Positions 24,818 through 34,232 are shown, numbered from the stretch's first letter. The stretch: 64,000 nucleotides of DNA from UBA10438 sp964432155 (GCA_964432155.1 CAYSMF010000010.1:1-64000), one strand, 5' to 3'. A program made the numbers and translations. The notes: generated from the letters alone by a model not told the origin.

Positions 24818-27013
24818 TTATTGTGTGACCTCGGCCTTCCACTCCTCGACCTTTGCCTTTGTCGCCGGGTCGATGTCGGTTCCAAGCTTGTGGAGATATG
24901 CGATGAGTGCGATGATTTCCTTGTTCTCATTCACATCCTTCATGCCTGCAGCCTTCAGCTTGTCGGCGATAAAGCCTGCCTGCTTTCGCAAGTCATTGAC
25001 GGCTACTGTTGCATATCCCTCTGGATATGGCGTGCCAAGTTTCTGCATCGTGAGAATCTTACCCTCTGTATGACGCGTGTCGAGATCACGCTCATAGAGC
25101 CATGTGTATGCAGGCATGATCGAATTCGGTGATGTCGAGGTTGGCTCCATCATATGCTTCCAGTGCCATGACGGTTCCGGATACTTCACACCAACACGAT
25201 GCAGATCCGGACCGGTGCGCTTGGATCCCCACTGGAATGGTCTGTCGTAGACAAACTCACCTGCCTTTGAATACTCACCATATCGTTCAGTTTCACTTCG
25301 GAACGGTCGGATCATCTGTGAGTGGCAGGTGTAGCAGCCCTCACGGATATAGATATCCCGTCCTTCGAGCTCGAGCGGCGAGTAAGGAGTTACCGTTGAT
25401 ATAGTTGGAATGTTGGCATCGATCAGTGCTGTTGGCACATACTCAACAACACCACCAATCAGCACTGCGATCAAGACGTAGACACTGAACTTAACCGGTG
25501 TTCCCTCAAGCAGACGGTGCCATCCCTCCTTTGGCTCGTGTGCGTGTTCGTGCATGCGGTTGACGACTTGCACTTCCTCATCTGCCAGAAGTGATCCACT
25601 CTTTGCAGTCTTGTAGAGATTCCATACCCCTACACAAGCCCCAACGAGGTACAGTGTTCCACCGATTGAACGCATCACGTACATCGGGATTAACTGTGTG
25701 ACCGTCTCGAGGAAGTTTGGATACTGCAGTGTGCCATCTTCCGCGAATTGCTTCCACATCAATGATTGCGTGATGCCACCCCAGTACATCGGGATAGCAT
25801 AGAGAAGCACACCGAGTGTCATCAACCAGAAGTGCCAATTAGCAAGCGAAAGCGAATAGAGCTTGGTTCTGTAGATGCGCGGGAAGATGTAGTACATCAT
25901 CGCAAAAGCAAGACCGCCGTTCCAGAGCAGTGCACCGAGGTGCACGTGTCCGATGATGTAGTCGGTATAGTGCGTCAGGGCGTTGATGTTCTTGAGTGAC
26001 ATCATCGGACCCTCAAATGTCGACATACCGTATGCGGTAATACCAACGACCATGAACTTGAGCACAGGATCCGTACGAACCTTATCCCACGCACCGCGTA
26101 GCGTAAGAAGTCCGTTTACCATTCCACCCCAACTCGGCGCAATGAGCATGAAGCTGAAGACGACACCAAGCGACTGAGCCCAGTCAGGCAATGCCGTATA
26201 CAACAGATGGTGAGGACCAGCCCAGATATAGAGGAAGATCAGCGCCCAAAAGTGGATGATCGACAGACGATATGAGAAGACCGGGCGTTCGGCAGCCTTG
26301 GGAATGAAATAATACATAATGCCCAAGAACGGTGTCGTCAAGAAGAACGCTACAGCGTTATGTCCATACCACCATTGCACAAGCGCGTCTTGAACGCCAG
26401 CATACATTGAGTAACTCTTAAGCAAATGCACAGGCAACTCGAGTGAGTTCACCACATGAAGCAGAGCTACCGTAAGAAACGTCGCCAGATAGAACCAGAT
26501 CGCGACGTACATATGTCGCTCTTTGCGACGCAGAATCGTTCCGATCATGTTCCAGCCGAAGACTACCCACACAAGTGTAATCGCGATATCAATCGGCCAT
26601 TCAAGTTCGGCGTATTCCTTGCTCGTTGTGATACCCAGCGGCAGCGTTACAGCTGCGGCAACAATGATGAGTTGCCAACCCCAGAAGTGGATCTTCGACA
26701 GCGCATCACTGAACATCCGCGTCTTACAGAGTCGTTGCAACGAGTAATACACACCAAGAAAGATGGCATTCCCGGCGAATGCGAAAATCACCGCATTGGT
26801 ATGGAGCGGACGGAGACGTCCGAACGACAGGTAGTCGATTCCTCCAAGAAATCCCGGCCAGTAGAACTTGATCGCTACCAGCACACCGACTAAGAAGCCC
26901 ACAAGGCCCCATGCTGCCGATGCTATTGCAAACAGCCGGACAATGTTGTTGTCGTACGACACGGTCTCTAACCGTCCCGTTCGCTCACGTTCCGACAATG
27001 TCGTTGTATCCAT
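24818..27013 (-). CDS. ccoNO: cbb3 oxidase CcoN-CcoO fusion
   Basis: The 731-residue protein joins two normally separate subunits. Residues 1-480 are CcoN, the 12-helix heme-copper subunit: RPLHTNAVIFAFAGNAIFLG, VQWWYGHNAVAFFLTTPFLG with copper-site His, and YDIIGHVHLG-like YIIGHVHLGALLWNGG. After a linker (HEHAHEPKEGWHRLLEG) comes one helix and the CcoO domain with heme site CYTCH near 560 (REGCYTCHSQMIRPFRSE) and an axial Met candidate in NSIMPAYTWL. It is a proton-pumping terminal oxidase for low oxygen. The fusion is common in Bacteroidota. Confidence 0.96.
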   Translation of the reverse strand: MDTTTLSERERTGRLETVSYDNNIVRLFAIASAAWGLVGFLVGVLVAIKFYWPGFLGGIDYLSFGRLRPLHTNAVIFAFAGNAIFLGVYYSLQRLCKTRMFSDALSKIHFWGWQLIIVAAAVTLPLGITTSKEYAELEWPIDIAITLVWVVFGWNMIGTILRRKERHMYVAIWFYLATFLTVALLHVVNSLELPVHLLKSYSMYAGVQDALVQWWYGHNAVAFFLTTPFLGIMYYFIPKAAERPVFSYRLSIIHFWALIFLYIWAGPHHLLYTALPDWAQSLGVVFSFMLIAPSWGGMVNGLLTLRGAWDKVRTDPVLKFMVVGITAYGMSTFEGPMMSLKNINALTHYTDYIIGHVHLGALLWNGGLAFAMMYYIFPRIYRTKLYSLSLANWHFWLMTLGVLLYAIPMYWGGITQSLMWKQFAEDGTLQYPNFLETVTQLIPMYVMRSIGGTLYLVGACVGVWNLYKTAKSGSLLADEEVQVVNRMHEHAHEPKEGWHRLLEGTPVKFSVYVLIAVLIGGVVEYVPTALIDANIPTISTVTPYSPLELEGRDIYIREGCYTCHSQMIRPFRSETERYGEYSKAGEFVYDRPFQWGSKRTGPDLHRVGVKYPEPSWHWKHMMEPTSTSPNSIMPAYTWLYERDLDTRHTEGKILTMQKLGTPYPEGYATVAVNDLRKQAGFIADKLKAAGMKDVNENKEIIALIAYLHKLGTDIDPATKAKVEEWKAEVTQ

Positions 27014-27043
27014 ACTCCCAATCCGTGAAAAGTGGAATGTTGA

Positions 27044-27193
27044 TTACTTCGTTTCCGTATCGTCAAAGAGCATCCTGATAGCAGGTGTGCCGAGATCATC
27101 ATACTGGCCTCGACGCGTAGCAAACAGAAATGCAAGTAGGAAGCCCCCTGCCACGAGAATGCTGCAAATCACAAGTAGTGGCATTACACCCAT
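27044..27193 (-). CDS. ccoS: CcoS assembly protein (49 residues)
   Basis: I found this short gene by translating the gap between ccoI and ccoNO. It reads MGVMPLLVICSILVAGGFLL at the N-terminus, one transmembrane helix, then the family-defining GQYDDLGTPAIRMLFDD. CcoS is needed for cofactor insertion into CcoN. ATG 27193 has GGAGG 5 bases before it and overlaps the ccoI end by 10 bases; an ATG at 27184 (TAATG) is the alternative. Confidence 0.93.
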   Translation of the reverse strand: MGVMPLLVICSILVAGGFLLAFLFATRRGQYDDLGTPAIRMLFDDTETK

Positions 27194-29637
27194 TTCATCC
27201 TCCGTGCGAATACATGTGCTCCACCGACACTAATACCGATGACAAGCAACGAGCTCACTGGCATCATAATCGCCGTGATCACAGGCGTAAGGTTGCCTGT
27301 GATGGCGATTGTGAGTGCACAAACGTTGTAGATCATTGTAAACCATAGCGCCGCAGTGATAACACCTCGCAACGCACGCGCATAGCGAATCAGCGAACCG
27401 ATGCGATGCACGTGCGTTGCTGGAATGATCATGTCGCTCGCCGGTGCAAGCGTAGAGGTGTTCTCGGTGACTGCAATCGAGACATCAGCGACAGCCATGG
27501 CCGACATGTCGTTAAGTCCATCACCGATCATCAAGACTGAATTGTCATGTCGCAGTTGTTCAAGCTGTGCGACCTTATCGGCAGGTGTTGCACGGAAGGT
27601 CATTTCATCTTGCTGAAATGACTTCGTGAGAAGCTCACGATCACGATCACTATCGCCTGTCAACAAGCGGCATTGCATCCCCTGCATGCGCAACTCATCG
27701 ATGAGCTCAGTGACTCCATCGCGCACAACCGTTTGCGCAATCACCTCGCCGACGATGCGGTTGTTGAGGGCAACTCGGGTGAGATTAATATGATCGCTGC
27801 CGGCGGCACAGAGCCCGAGTTGCTCCATAAACTCATCCGAACCGATGGCTACGCTATGAGAACCGGAGACACCCGAAATGCCTTGACCCGGGACTTCTTG
27901 CACATCGCGAGCATCATCGACAGCACGACAACCAGCCGCGAGTCCGCGACTGATTGGGTGTGTGCTGTGTGCAGCCACCGACTGCACCGCACGAAGCTCA
28001 TCAGGACGGAGCGGCTCTCCGTGATACACGACCGATGGCTGGGATGATGTCAATGTTCCCGTTTTATCAAAGACGACGGATCGGACGTTATCGAGTTCGC
28101 GCAGAACACCGATGTTCTTGGCGTACATCTTGTTGCGACCTAGTATGCCCATTGCTGTGCCGAGCGTGATTGGCGAGGCAAGCGTCAATGCACATGGACA
28201 GGCAATGATCACAACGGCTGTGAAAACATTCAACGCCATGGTGAGATCGGGCAGCCATGCGACGAACCCAAGAACGGCAATGGCTAAAACCGACCACACA
28301 AACCATCGTCCGAAACGATCACTATGCTGTCGGTACCCGTCGCGTGCTGTGCGAGCAGAAGATCGCTCCCAGAGCGAGGCCAGGTAGCCTTGCGATACAG
28401 GCTTTGTTACGGTAAGCTCAATACCGGTTCCTACGACCTTGCCACCAGCATAGATGACTGCACCACGGACGTGCTCGACGGGTACGCTCTCGCCGGTGAC
28501 GAAGGCGTAATCGATGTAGCCCACCGGGCTCATCAGAACCGCGTCAGCGGGTATCACCTCGCCGTTGCGAATCATGATAGTGTCGCCCACGCGCAGCGAT
28601 TCGATAGCCACGATCTCGTCACCCATCGACGATTGCTTACGCACCGATAGAGGAAAGAACGAGCGGACTGTGCGGTCGAAGGTAACTGCGTCAAACGCCT
28701 TCTGCTGAAACACGCGGCCGATAAGGAGGAAGAACACAAGTCCAGCAAACGAGTCAAGGAACCCCTCTCCCGCACCAGAGGCGATGTCGATGACACTCCG
28801 AACGAATAATGTTGTGATGCCGAGCGCTACTGGAACATCGAGATTCAAGGTTCGATTTCGAAGTGCAACGAGCGCCGAACGCGTCCAAGGTGAAGCACTA
28901 TACAGCAGAACGGGAAGGCTCATTGCAATACTGAGCCACGTAAACACCTGAAGCAAGACTGGATCAATCTCTACTCCCTGCGCGCCATGTGCCAGATATT
29001 GCGCGATGCTGAACATCATAATGTTCCCCATCGCGAATCCTGCGACCCCGATTCTCAGATACAACCCACGAGTTGCCTCTTTACGCTGCTGTAGCTGTCC
29101 GACTTCCGTACCCTCGACGTGCACAAGAGGATCATACCCCACAGATCGCAGAAGTTCGGCGAGTGAACGTACGTTTGTTGTGCGCGGATCCGCGTCGATG
29201 GTAATCGATTTCCGCTGAAGATCCACCTCTGAGGATATCACACCGGATTGCAGATGCGGAAGCCGCTCAAGAAGCCATACGCAGCTTGCGCAGTGCATCG
29301 TTGGGAGTGCAAACCGAACACGTAGTCTACGAGCATCTGAATACTCGATAAATCGGGAGGCTACTGCTGGATCATCAAGGATTGCGTATGCCAAGCGGTC
29401 GCGATTACGCTGTGTTGTGCCTACTGGCTCATCGCCTTGATAGTAGGCGCACAGGTGATGTTCCTGGAGCAGTGCGTACACGCTCGCACATCCAGTGCAA
29501 CAGAATACGTGCTCTTCGCGAGTAATCGAGGAATCAGCACACGGTTCGCCGCAGTGGGCGCACTGAATACCGTGCTCGGTGGCGTATGTAGACGGACTGC
29601 TCACAGTGTTGTGGACCGATGTCGTTGCATACGACAA
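27184..29637 (-). CDS. ccoI: CcoI/FixI copper-transporting P-type ATPase
   Basis: This protein of about 817 residues starts with a Cys-rich zinc-finger-like domain (CAHCGEPC, VFCCTGCASVYALL), then an HMA domain with MHCASC near 115. Eight helices follow, with CPCA near 480, the phosphorylation motif DKTGTLTS near 524 and GDGLNDMSA near 705. CcoI exports Cu(I) to the periplasm for cbb3 assembly. The start is uncertain: TTG 29637 gives the full ORF, and GTG 29604 is possible. It follows rrf2 by 37 bases and overlaps ccoS. Confidence 0.94.
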   Translation of the reverse strand: MSYATTSVHNTVSSPSTYATEHGIQCAHCGEPCADSSITREEHVFCCTGCASVYALLQEHHLCAYYQGDEPVGTTQRNRDRLAYAILDDPAVASRFIEYSDARRLRVRFALPTMHCASCVWLLERLPHLQSGVISSEVDLQRKSITIDADPRTTNVRSLAELLRSVGYDPLVHVEGTEVGQLQQRKEATRGLYLRIGVAGFAMGNIMMFSIAQYLAHGAQGVEIDPVLLQVFTWLSIAMSLPVLLYSASPWTRSALVALRNRTLNLDVPVALGITTLFVRSVIDIASGAGEGFLDSFAGLVFFLLIGRVFQQKAFDAVTFDRTVRSFFPLSVRKQSSMGDEIVAIESLRVGDTIMIRNGEVIPADAVLMSPVGYIDYAFVTGESVPVEHVRGAVIYAGGKVVGTGIELTVTKPVSQGYLASLWERSSARTARDGYRQHSDRFGRWFVWSVLAIAVLGFVAWLPDLTMALNVFTAVVIIACPCALTLASPITLGTAMGILGRNKMYAKNIGVLRELDNVRSVVFDKTGTLTSSQPSVVYHGEPLRPDELRAVQSVAAHSTHPISRGLAAGCRAVDDARDVQEVPGQGISGVSGSHSVAIGSDEFMEQLGLCAAGSDHINLTRVALNNRIVGEVIAQTVVRDGVTELIDELRMQGMQCRLLTGDSDRDRELLTKSFQQDEMTFRATPADKVAQLEQLRHDNSVLMIGDGLNDMSAMAVADVSIAVTENTSTLAPASDMIIPATHVHRIGSLIRYARALRGVITAALWFTMIYNVCALTIAITGNLTPVITAIMMPVSSLLVIGISVGGAHVFARRMKWV

Positions 29638-29674
29638 AACTCCACGTCACGGCATCAGGATTTTATGACTTTTG

Positions 29675-30142
29675 TCATACTCCTGACGAAGGCGTCGTCT
29701 TTTTCACGAGATCTTGCGCGAGTCGGACGTTCAGTTCGGATGCCTTTTCTCCGAGACTCTTGAGCGTAACCGACTTGGCAATGGCTGTGAATTTCTGACG
29801 CACCTCAATCCAGTGCTCATGAGCAGGACATGGTTCGGCATGTCCACATCCTGGAAGTCCAAGCATACATTCAGTAAAGACTTCCGTTCCGTCAATGGCA
29901 GCGACCAAATCATACAACAGCACATCATCGGACTGTCTGCCGAGTGCGACTCCCCCACGTGGTCCTCGATACGACACCATAATGCCGGCCTGCGTAAGCT
30001 GTTGCAGGACCTTGGTGAGGAAATGAAACGAGATGTTTAGTTCCTGCGCGATCGTGCTGATCGAAACATAGGCGTCCCGATCTCGAGAAGCGACAAAGAT
30101 TGCCGCTTGAATTCCGTAGATGCACGACTTGGAGAGAAACAT
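29675..30142 (-). CDS. Rrf2-family transcription regulator
   Basis: The 155-residue protein has an N-terminal winged helix (SISTIAQELNISFHFLTKVL, then the wing YRGPRGGVALGR) and three cysteines in CMLGLPGCGHAEPC, spaced like the iron-sulfur ligands of IscR/NsrR-type Rrf2 proteins. It probably senses oxygen, NO or iron-sulfur status. Being first in the cco cluster, it likely controls the oxidase and itself. An AGGA precedes ATG 30142. Confidence 0.88.
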   Translation of the reverse strand: MFLSKSCIYGIQAAIFVASRDRDAYVSISTIAQELNISFHFLTKVLQQLTQAGIMVSYRGPRGGVALGRQSDDVLLYDLVAAIDGTEVFTECMLGLPGCGHAEPCPAHEHWIEVRQKFTAIAKSVTLKSLGEKASELNVRLAQDLVKKTTPSSGV

Positions 30143-30154
30143 AGGACATCCTGG

Positions 30155-30218
30155 TAATCAGGTTTCAGACTCTTATAAACGAAATATACACCAGCGCGAC
30201 TAATATCGCGCCTGATTA
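30155..30218 (-). promoter_or_regulatory. rrf2-cco promoter with nested inverted repeats
   Basis: On the minus strand TATATTTC (plus 30181-30188) is a -7-like box 39 bases before rrf2. Upstream, overlapping the expected -33/spacer region, is a perfect palindrome GCGCGA-N6-TCGCGC (30194-30211). A second perfect pair, TAATCAGG (30155-30162) and CCTGATTA (30211-30218), brackets the whole promoter. These are candidate operators for Rrf2 or a redox regulator; the palindrome has no T tract, so it is not a good terminator. Confidence 0.45.
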
Positions 30219-30239
30219 TCGTACTACCTACGTACCAGA

Positions 30240-32693
30240 TCAGAGGAACTGCGGATACACAGCTGGGTTTGCCTCGTGCATCAGACCATAGATCGCTGTG
30301 ACGATGTGCTCTGCTTCTGGCTTCGACCAATAATTGCCGTCCGTTCCATATGCAGGACGGTGTGGCTTTGCGGTCAGAGTTAGCGGAGCTGAATCGAGCA
30401 ATCGATACCCCTGCTGACGTTCAAGGATTTCTTGCAGCATGTATGCAGACGTTCCGCCCGGCACATCTTCGTCGATGATAACGAGACGATTCGTGCGTGC
30501 AAGAGACTGTGCAATGACGCCATGCGTATCGAATGGAAGGAGTGTCTGGACGTCAACAACCTCGACCGAAATGCCGAGTCCAGCCAGTACTTCAGCTGCA
30601 TCCATCACCACACGAACGCTCGCACCGTACGTAACAACGGTCACATCGGAACCCGCACGAAGTACTTCCGGCACACCTAGCGGCACGGTGTAGTTACCCA
30701 TGTTAGTCGGGATAGCTTCCTTGAGGCGGTATCCATTAAGCACCTCGACGATCAAACCAGGATCATCACCCTGATAAAGCGTCTGATACATACCCGCTGC
30801 CTGAACGAAGTTCCGTGGGACACACACATGGATTCCGCGAACGAGATTGATGATCCCGGCCATCGGCGATCCGGAGTGCCACACACCTTCGAGACGGTGC
30901 CCACGTGTGCGGATAATGACGGGGGCCTTCTGTCCACCACGCGTACGCCATTGAACCGTCGCAAGGTCGTCGGACATCAGCTGCAGTGCATACAGGAGAT
31001 AGTCGAGATACTGAATCTCCGCAATTGGGCGAAGACCACGCATCGCCATACCAATTGCCTGACCCAAGATTGTGCACTCGCGAATGCCAGTGTCGCTCAC
31101 GCGTAACTCACCATAGAGCGCTTGCAACCCAAGTGTACCTTGATTCACATCACCAAGCTTGCCACTGTCTTCGCCAAAAATGACAAGTCGTGGATCCTTC
31201 GCCAGAGCCTGCTCGAACCAAGCACGCATTACTTCCGAGCCGTTCGTAGCTGCTGGTGCAGCGTCGAAGGTCGGTGCAATTGCTTGAACACGGAGCGGAG
31301 ATTGTTCTGATTCACTATGGAGGTGCGATGAGTACAACGGCTCGATGCGCTCGTGGTACGACTGACGCCACGCTGCCAGTGGTGCGCGCAAGGCATCAGG
31401 AACCATCTTTGCGGCTACCAATGCGCGGAAGGTCGCAACCATGATGTCACGACGGAATGGCTCGCGAATACGCTGCAGTTCTGTACGGATCGATGCGACT
31501 GTTGCGGCCACGTCGGGATGCGTTGACGCAACAGACTCTTCGAGTGCGGCCAAACGAGCACACGCCTCGCTCACGTCTGCTGTAATCGGACCCATGTATG
31601 CCGACCATGCCGCATTCTTCATTTCGAGCACGCGAGCGGTCGCCTGTTCGTCGATAGCTGCCAACTCTTTCTCAGTAGCGAACTTCTCTGCGATGATCCA
31701 CGCGCGCATTCGTGCGATGCCATCGTTGTCGGCCTCCCACTGCAGACGCTCCGGGCTCTTATACCGTTCGTGCGAACCAGATGTCGAATGCCCCTGAGGC
31801 TGCGTGACATCAATCACGTGAATGATTTGCGGAACGTGCTCGGTTCGCGCTGTGTCAGCGGCTCGTTCATACGTCGCGCAAAGTGCTGGGTAATCCCATG
31901 CATGAACAACGTGAATGTCGTATCCCGACGTCTCACCTGGACGACGTTGAAACCCTTGAAGTAGCTCGCCTACGTTGCCCTTCGTGTGCTGGAATTCATT
32001 TGGTACGCTGATCCCGTAGCCGTCATCCCAGATCGAAATCACGGCAGGAGCCTTCAAAACGCCGATCGCATCGATACTCTCCCAGAACATTCCTTCGGCA
32101 CTCGAGGCATTTCCAATTGTTCCGAAGGCGACTTCGTTGCCATTCCGAGAGTATTCGACATGCGAGCGCAGTGCATCAACCTCGCGGTACACGCGCGACG
32201 CATAGGCAAGTCCAACAAGACGCGGCATTTGTGAACCGGTCGGAGAAATGTCGGACGATACGTTTCGCATTGACGTCTGCGGAAGCCATGCGCCGTCCTC
32301 TGTGAGGAACCGTGTTCCAAAGTGTCCGTTCATCGACCGACCCGCTGATGATGGCTCAGCCTGTACGTCGGTGTGCGCATAGAGCTGCGCGAAGAACTTC
32401 TGTACATCACTCTCGCCAATGGCGAACATGAACGTCTGGTCGCGGTAATACCCGCTTCGCCAGTCGCCTGGCTGGAACACACGAGCCATTGCCAACTGCG
32501 GCAATTCCTTGCCATCACCAAAGATTCCAAACTTCGCCTTGCCGGTGAGCACCTCTTTCCGTCCAAGGATGGAGGCCTGACGGCTCTCGACAGCGCACTG
32601 ATAGTCACGAAGAACAGATTCCTTCGTGAGACCTGAGGTACTGGCTGTTGAACGTGGTGGCTGTGTTGTACGTGCGACGGATTTCTTCTTCAT
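30240..32693 (-). CDS. Fused E1 alpha-beta 2-oxoacid (branched-chain) dehydrogenase
   Basis: This protein of about 817 residues joins an E1 alpha half (about 20-440) to an E1 beta half (about 470-817: VIFGEDSGKLGDVNQG, IREC TILGQAIGMAMRG and DVQTLLPFDTHGV). Such fusions in Bacteroidota are usually annotated as branched-chain 2-oxoacid dehydrogenase E1. The diphosphate motif is non-standard: GNASSAEGMFWESIDAIG and WDDGYGISVP replace the usual GDG and NN. The basic N-terminus (KKKSVARTTQPPRSTAS) is probably disordered. ATG 32693 is chosen because a promoter box lies 14 bases before it; TTG 32702 is inside that box. Confidence 0.88.
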   Translation of the reverse strand: MKKKSVARTTQPPRSTASTSGLTKESVLRDYQCAVESRQASILGRKEVLTGKAKFGIFGDGKELPQLAMARVFQPGDWRSGYYRDQTFMFAIGESDVQKFFAQLYAHTDVQAEPSSAGRSMNGHFGTRFLTEDGAWLPQTSMRNVSSDISPTGSQMPRLVGLAYASRVYREVDALRSHVEYSRNGNEVAFGTIGNASSAEGMFWESIDAIGVLKAPAVISIWDDGYGISVPNEFQHTKGNVGELLQGFQRRPGETSGYDIHVVHAWDYPALCATYERAADTARTEHVPQIIHVIDVTQPQGHSTSGSHERYKSPERLQWEADNDGIARMRAWIIAEKFATEKELAAIDEQATARVLEMKNAAWSAYMGPITADVSEACARLAALEESVASTHPDVAATVASIRTELQRIREPFRRDIMVATFRALVAAKMVPDALRAPLAAWRQSYHERIEPLYSSHLHSESEQSPLRVQAIAPTFDAAPAATNGSEVMRAWFEQALAKDPRLVIFGEDSGKLGDVNQGTLGLQALYGELRVSDTGIRECTILGQAIGMAMRGLRPIAEIQYLDYLLYALQLMSDDLATVQWRTRGGQKAPVIIRTRGHRLEGVWHSGSPMAGIINLVRGIHVCVPRNFVQAAGMYQTLYQGDDPGLIVEVLNGYRLKEAIPTNMGNYTVPLGVPEVLRAGSDVTVVTYGASVRVVMDAAEVLAGLGISVEVVDVQTLLPFDTHGVIAQSLARTNRLVIIDEDVPGGTSAYMLQEILERQQGYRLLDSAPLTLTAKPHRPAYGTDGNYWSKPEAEHIVTAIYGLMHEANPAVYPQFL

Positions 32694-32699
32694 AGACCG

Positions 32700-32707
32700 C
32701 AAAGTTA
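32700..32707 (-). promoter_or_regulatory. -7 box (TAACTTTG) directly before the fused E1 gene
   Basis: A perfect TAnnTTTG on the minus strand whose TA is 14 bases before ATG 32693, leaving a leader of about 2 bases if the start is 5 bases after the box. Confidence 0.5.
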
Positions 32708-32715
32708 CGAGTTAG

Positions 32716-33318
32716 TTAGTCCCGCTCGAAGAGCGATGGCTGGAGAGGGGCCCCCTCAACTTGCTCCCGAACCAGATCTTCAGCACGACGCACGGTCGCC
32801 TGGAGATCGTCATTGACGAGAACGACATCGAATTGATCCTGATGCCCCATTTCCATTTCAGCCCGCGATAGGCGGAGAAGGATTTGTTCCTCTGTCTCAG
32901 TATGACGCGAGCGCAAGCGCGTTGCGAGCACATCAAGACTCGGTGGGGCGATAAACAGCAAGAGTGTATCGTCTGGAAACGCGGCACGAAGCGATAACGC
33001 ACCCTTGACGTCGACGTCGAATACAACAAAATCTCCGCGCTGAATCGATTCGCTCACAGCACTGCGTAACGTGCCGTAATAATTGCCGAAGATTTCCTCG
33101 TATTCAATCAAATCACCATGCTGGATGGCTTCCCGAAACGCATCTCGCTGCAGGAAGTAGTAGTCGCGACCATGCTCCTCACCAGCACGCATTGGACGTG
33201 TCGTAGCGCTAACGCTGAACCGCAGCTGTGGAAAGGTTGACAACAGGTGTCGTGCAACAGTCGTCTTGCCAGCTCCACTCGGTGCACTGAGAACGATCAA
33301 ATGCTTCTTACTCGACAT
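32716..33318 (-). CDS. gmk: Guanylate kinase
   Basis: The 200-residue enzyme phosphorylates GMP to GDP. It has the P-loop SAPSGAGKTTVARHLL, the GMP-binding SATTRPMRAGEEHGRDYYF, IEYEEIFGNYYGT and VDVKGALSLR. It overlaps yicC by 11 bases, the usual yicC-gmk pairing in bacteria. Confidence 0.97.
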   Translation of the reverse strand: MSSKKHLIVLSAPSGAGKTTVARHLLSTFPQLRFSVSATTRPMRAGEEHGRDYYFLQRDAFREAIQHGDLIEYEEIFGNYYGTLRSAVSESIQRGDFVVFDVDVKGALSLRAAFPDDTLLLFIAPPSLDVLATRLRSRHTETEEQILLRLSRAEMEMGHQDQFDVVLVNDDLQATVRRAEDLVREQVEGAPLQPSLFERD

Positions 33319-34183
33319 TCTGAATCTGCTCCCGTATGCGCTCGAGTTCCTCCTTCATCGTCACCACCGTCACGGCAATGTCCGCGTCGTTACACTTCGA
33401 TCCGATTGTGTTGATTTCCCTATTCATCTCTTGGACAAGGAAGTTCAGCTTGCGACCTGGCTGCTGCTCGGTAGCCATGTACTGCTGAAAATGCTTGATG
33501 TGGCTACGAAGGCGGACGCACTCTTCCGTGATATCCAGTTTCTCTGAGAGGAGCACTATCTCGAGCGACAAGCGCGATTCATCAATGCTCTGCTCGTCGA
33601 GAATCTGGCGCACGCGCTCGCGGAGTCGCTCACGCTCAGCTGGAATACGCTCCTTACTGCGAACTTCCACCACGTCGAGGGCTGCAGCAATGGTCTCACA
33701 GCGCGAAACGAGATCTCGAGTGAGATCCTTGCCTTCCATGTCGCGCATCGCATTCATCGCAGTCAAGGCCTGCACAATTGCTTCGCGCAGAGTTGGCCAC
33801 ACATCTGGCCGCTCCCCTGGTCGGATTGGACGTTGAAAGATCGACGGGAACGCGGTGAGATGCTCAATTCGCACCTCTCCGGCTACACCGAGTTCCGACT
33901 GAATCGTACGCAGTGCATCGACGTATTGACGGGCTGCCTCAACATCAACATTCATGGGCGCTGACTCTGCCAGCTCCTCACGACGGATATACAGATTTAC
34001 TGAGCCTCGCAGGACGTGCTCGCGAACAACTTCGCGGATTCGACCCTCATGCTCCGAGTATTCCTTTGGAAGCTTCACCGATAGCTCGAGGTAACGTCCA
34101 TTGACGCTCCTGGCCTCGATTGTGCACGGCGCGTCGTCGAGCATACACTCACTCTTGCCGTAGCCAGTCATACTCCGAACCAT
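33308..34183 (-). CDS. yicC: YicC/YloC family endoribonuclease
   Basis: The 291-residue protein has the family N-terminus (VRSMTGYGKSE), RSVNGRYLELSVKLP, and the C-terminal domain with GRKLNFLVQEMNREINTIGS and EELERIREQIQNVE. Family members are RNases that cut certain small RNAs and mRNAs. It is the first gene of a yicC-gmk unit with a TAnnTTTG box at 34225-34232. Confidence 0.95.
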   Translation of the reverse strand: MVRSMTGYGKSECMLDDAPCTIEARSVNGRYLELSVKLPKEYSEHEGRIREVVREHVLRGSVNLYIRREELAESAPMNVDVEAARQYVDALRTIQSELGVAGEVRIEHLTAFPSIFQRPIRPGERPDVWPTLREAIVQALTAMNAMRDMEGKDLTRDLVSRCETIAAALDVVEVRSKERIPAERERLRERVRQILDEQSIDESRLSLEIVLLSEKLDITEECVRLRSHIKHFQQYMATEQQPGRKLNFLVQEMNREINTIGSKCNDADIAVTVVTMKEELERIREQIQNVE

Positions 34184-34224
34184 GAACGATTCTCTCCGTG
34201 ATGTGCGTAATGGCCAACAAACCG

Positions 34225-34232
34225 CAAAGATA
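34225..34232 (-). promoter_or_regulatory. -7 box (TATCTTTG) for yicC-gmk
   Basis: A perfect TAnnTTTG on the minus strand, 42 bases before ATG 34183. The intergenic space is shared with the divergent PNP gene, which has its own weaker box TATCTTGT at 34257-34264, 11 bases before its ATG. Confidence 0.5.

Noticed and set aside
30194..30211. GCGCGA-N6-TCGCGC as a terminator for the fused E1 gene
   Set aside because: The stem is short and no T tract follows in the reading direction; an operator fits better.
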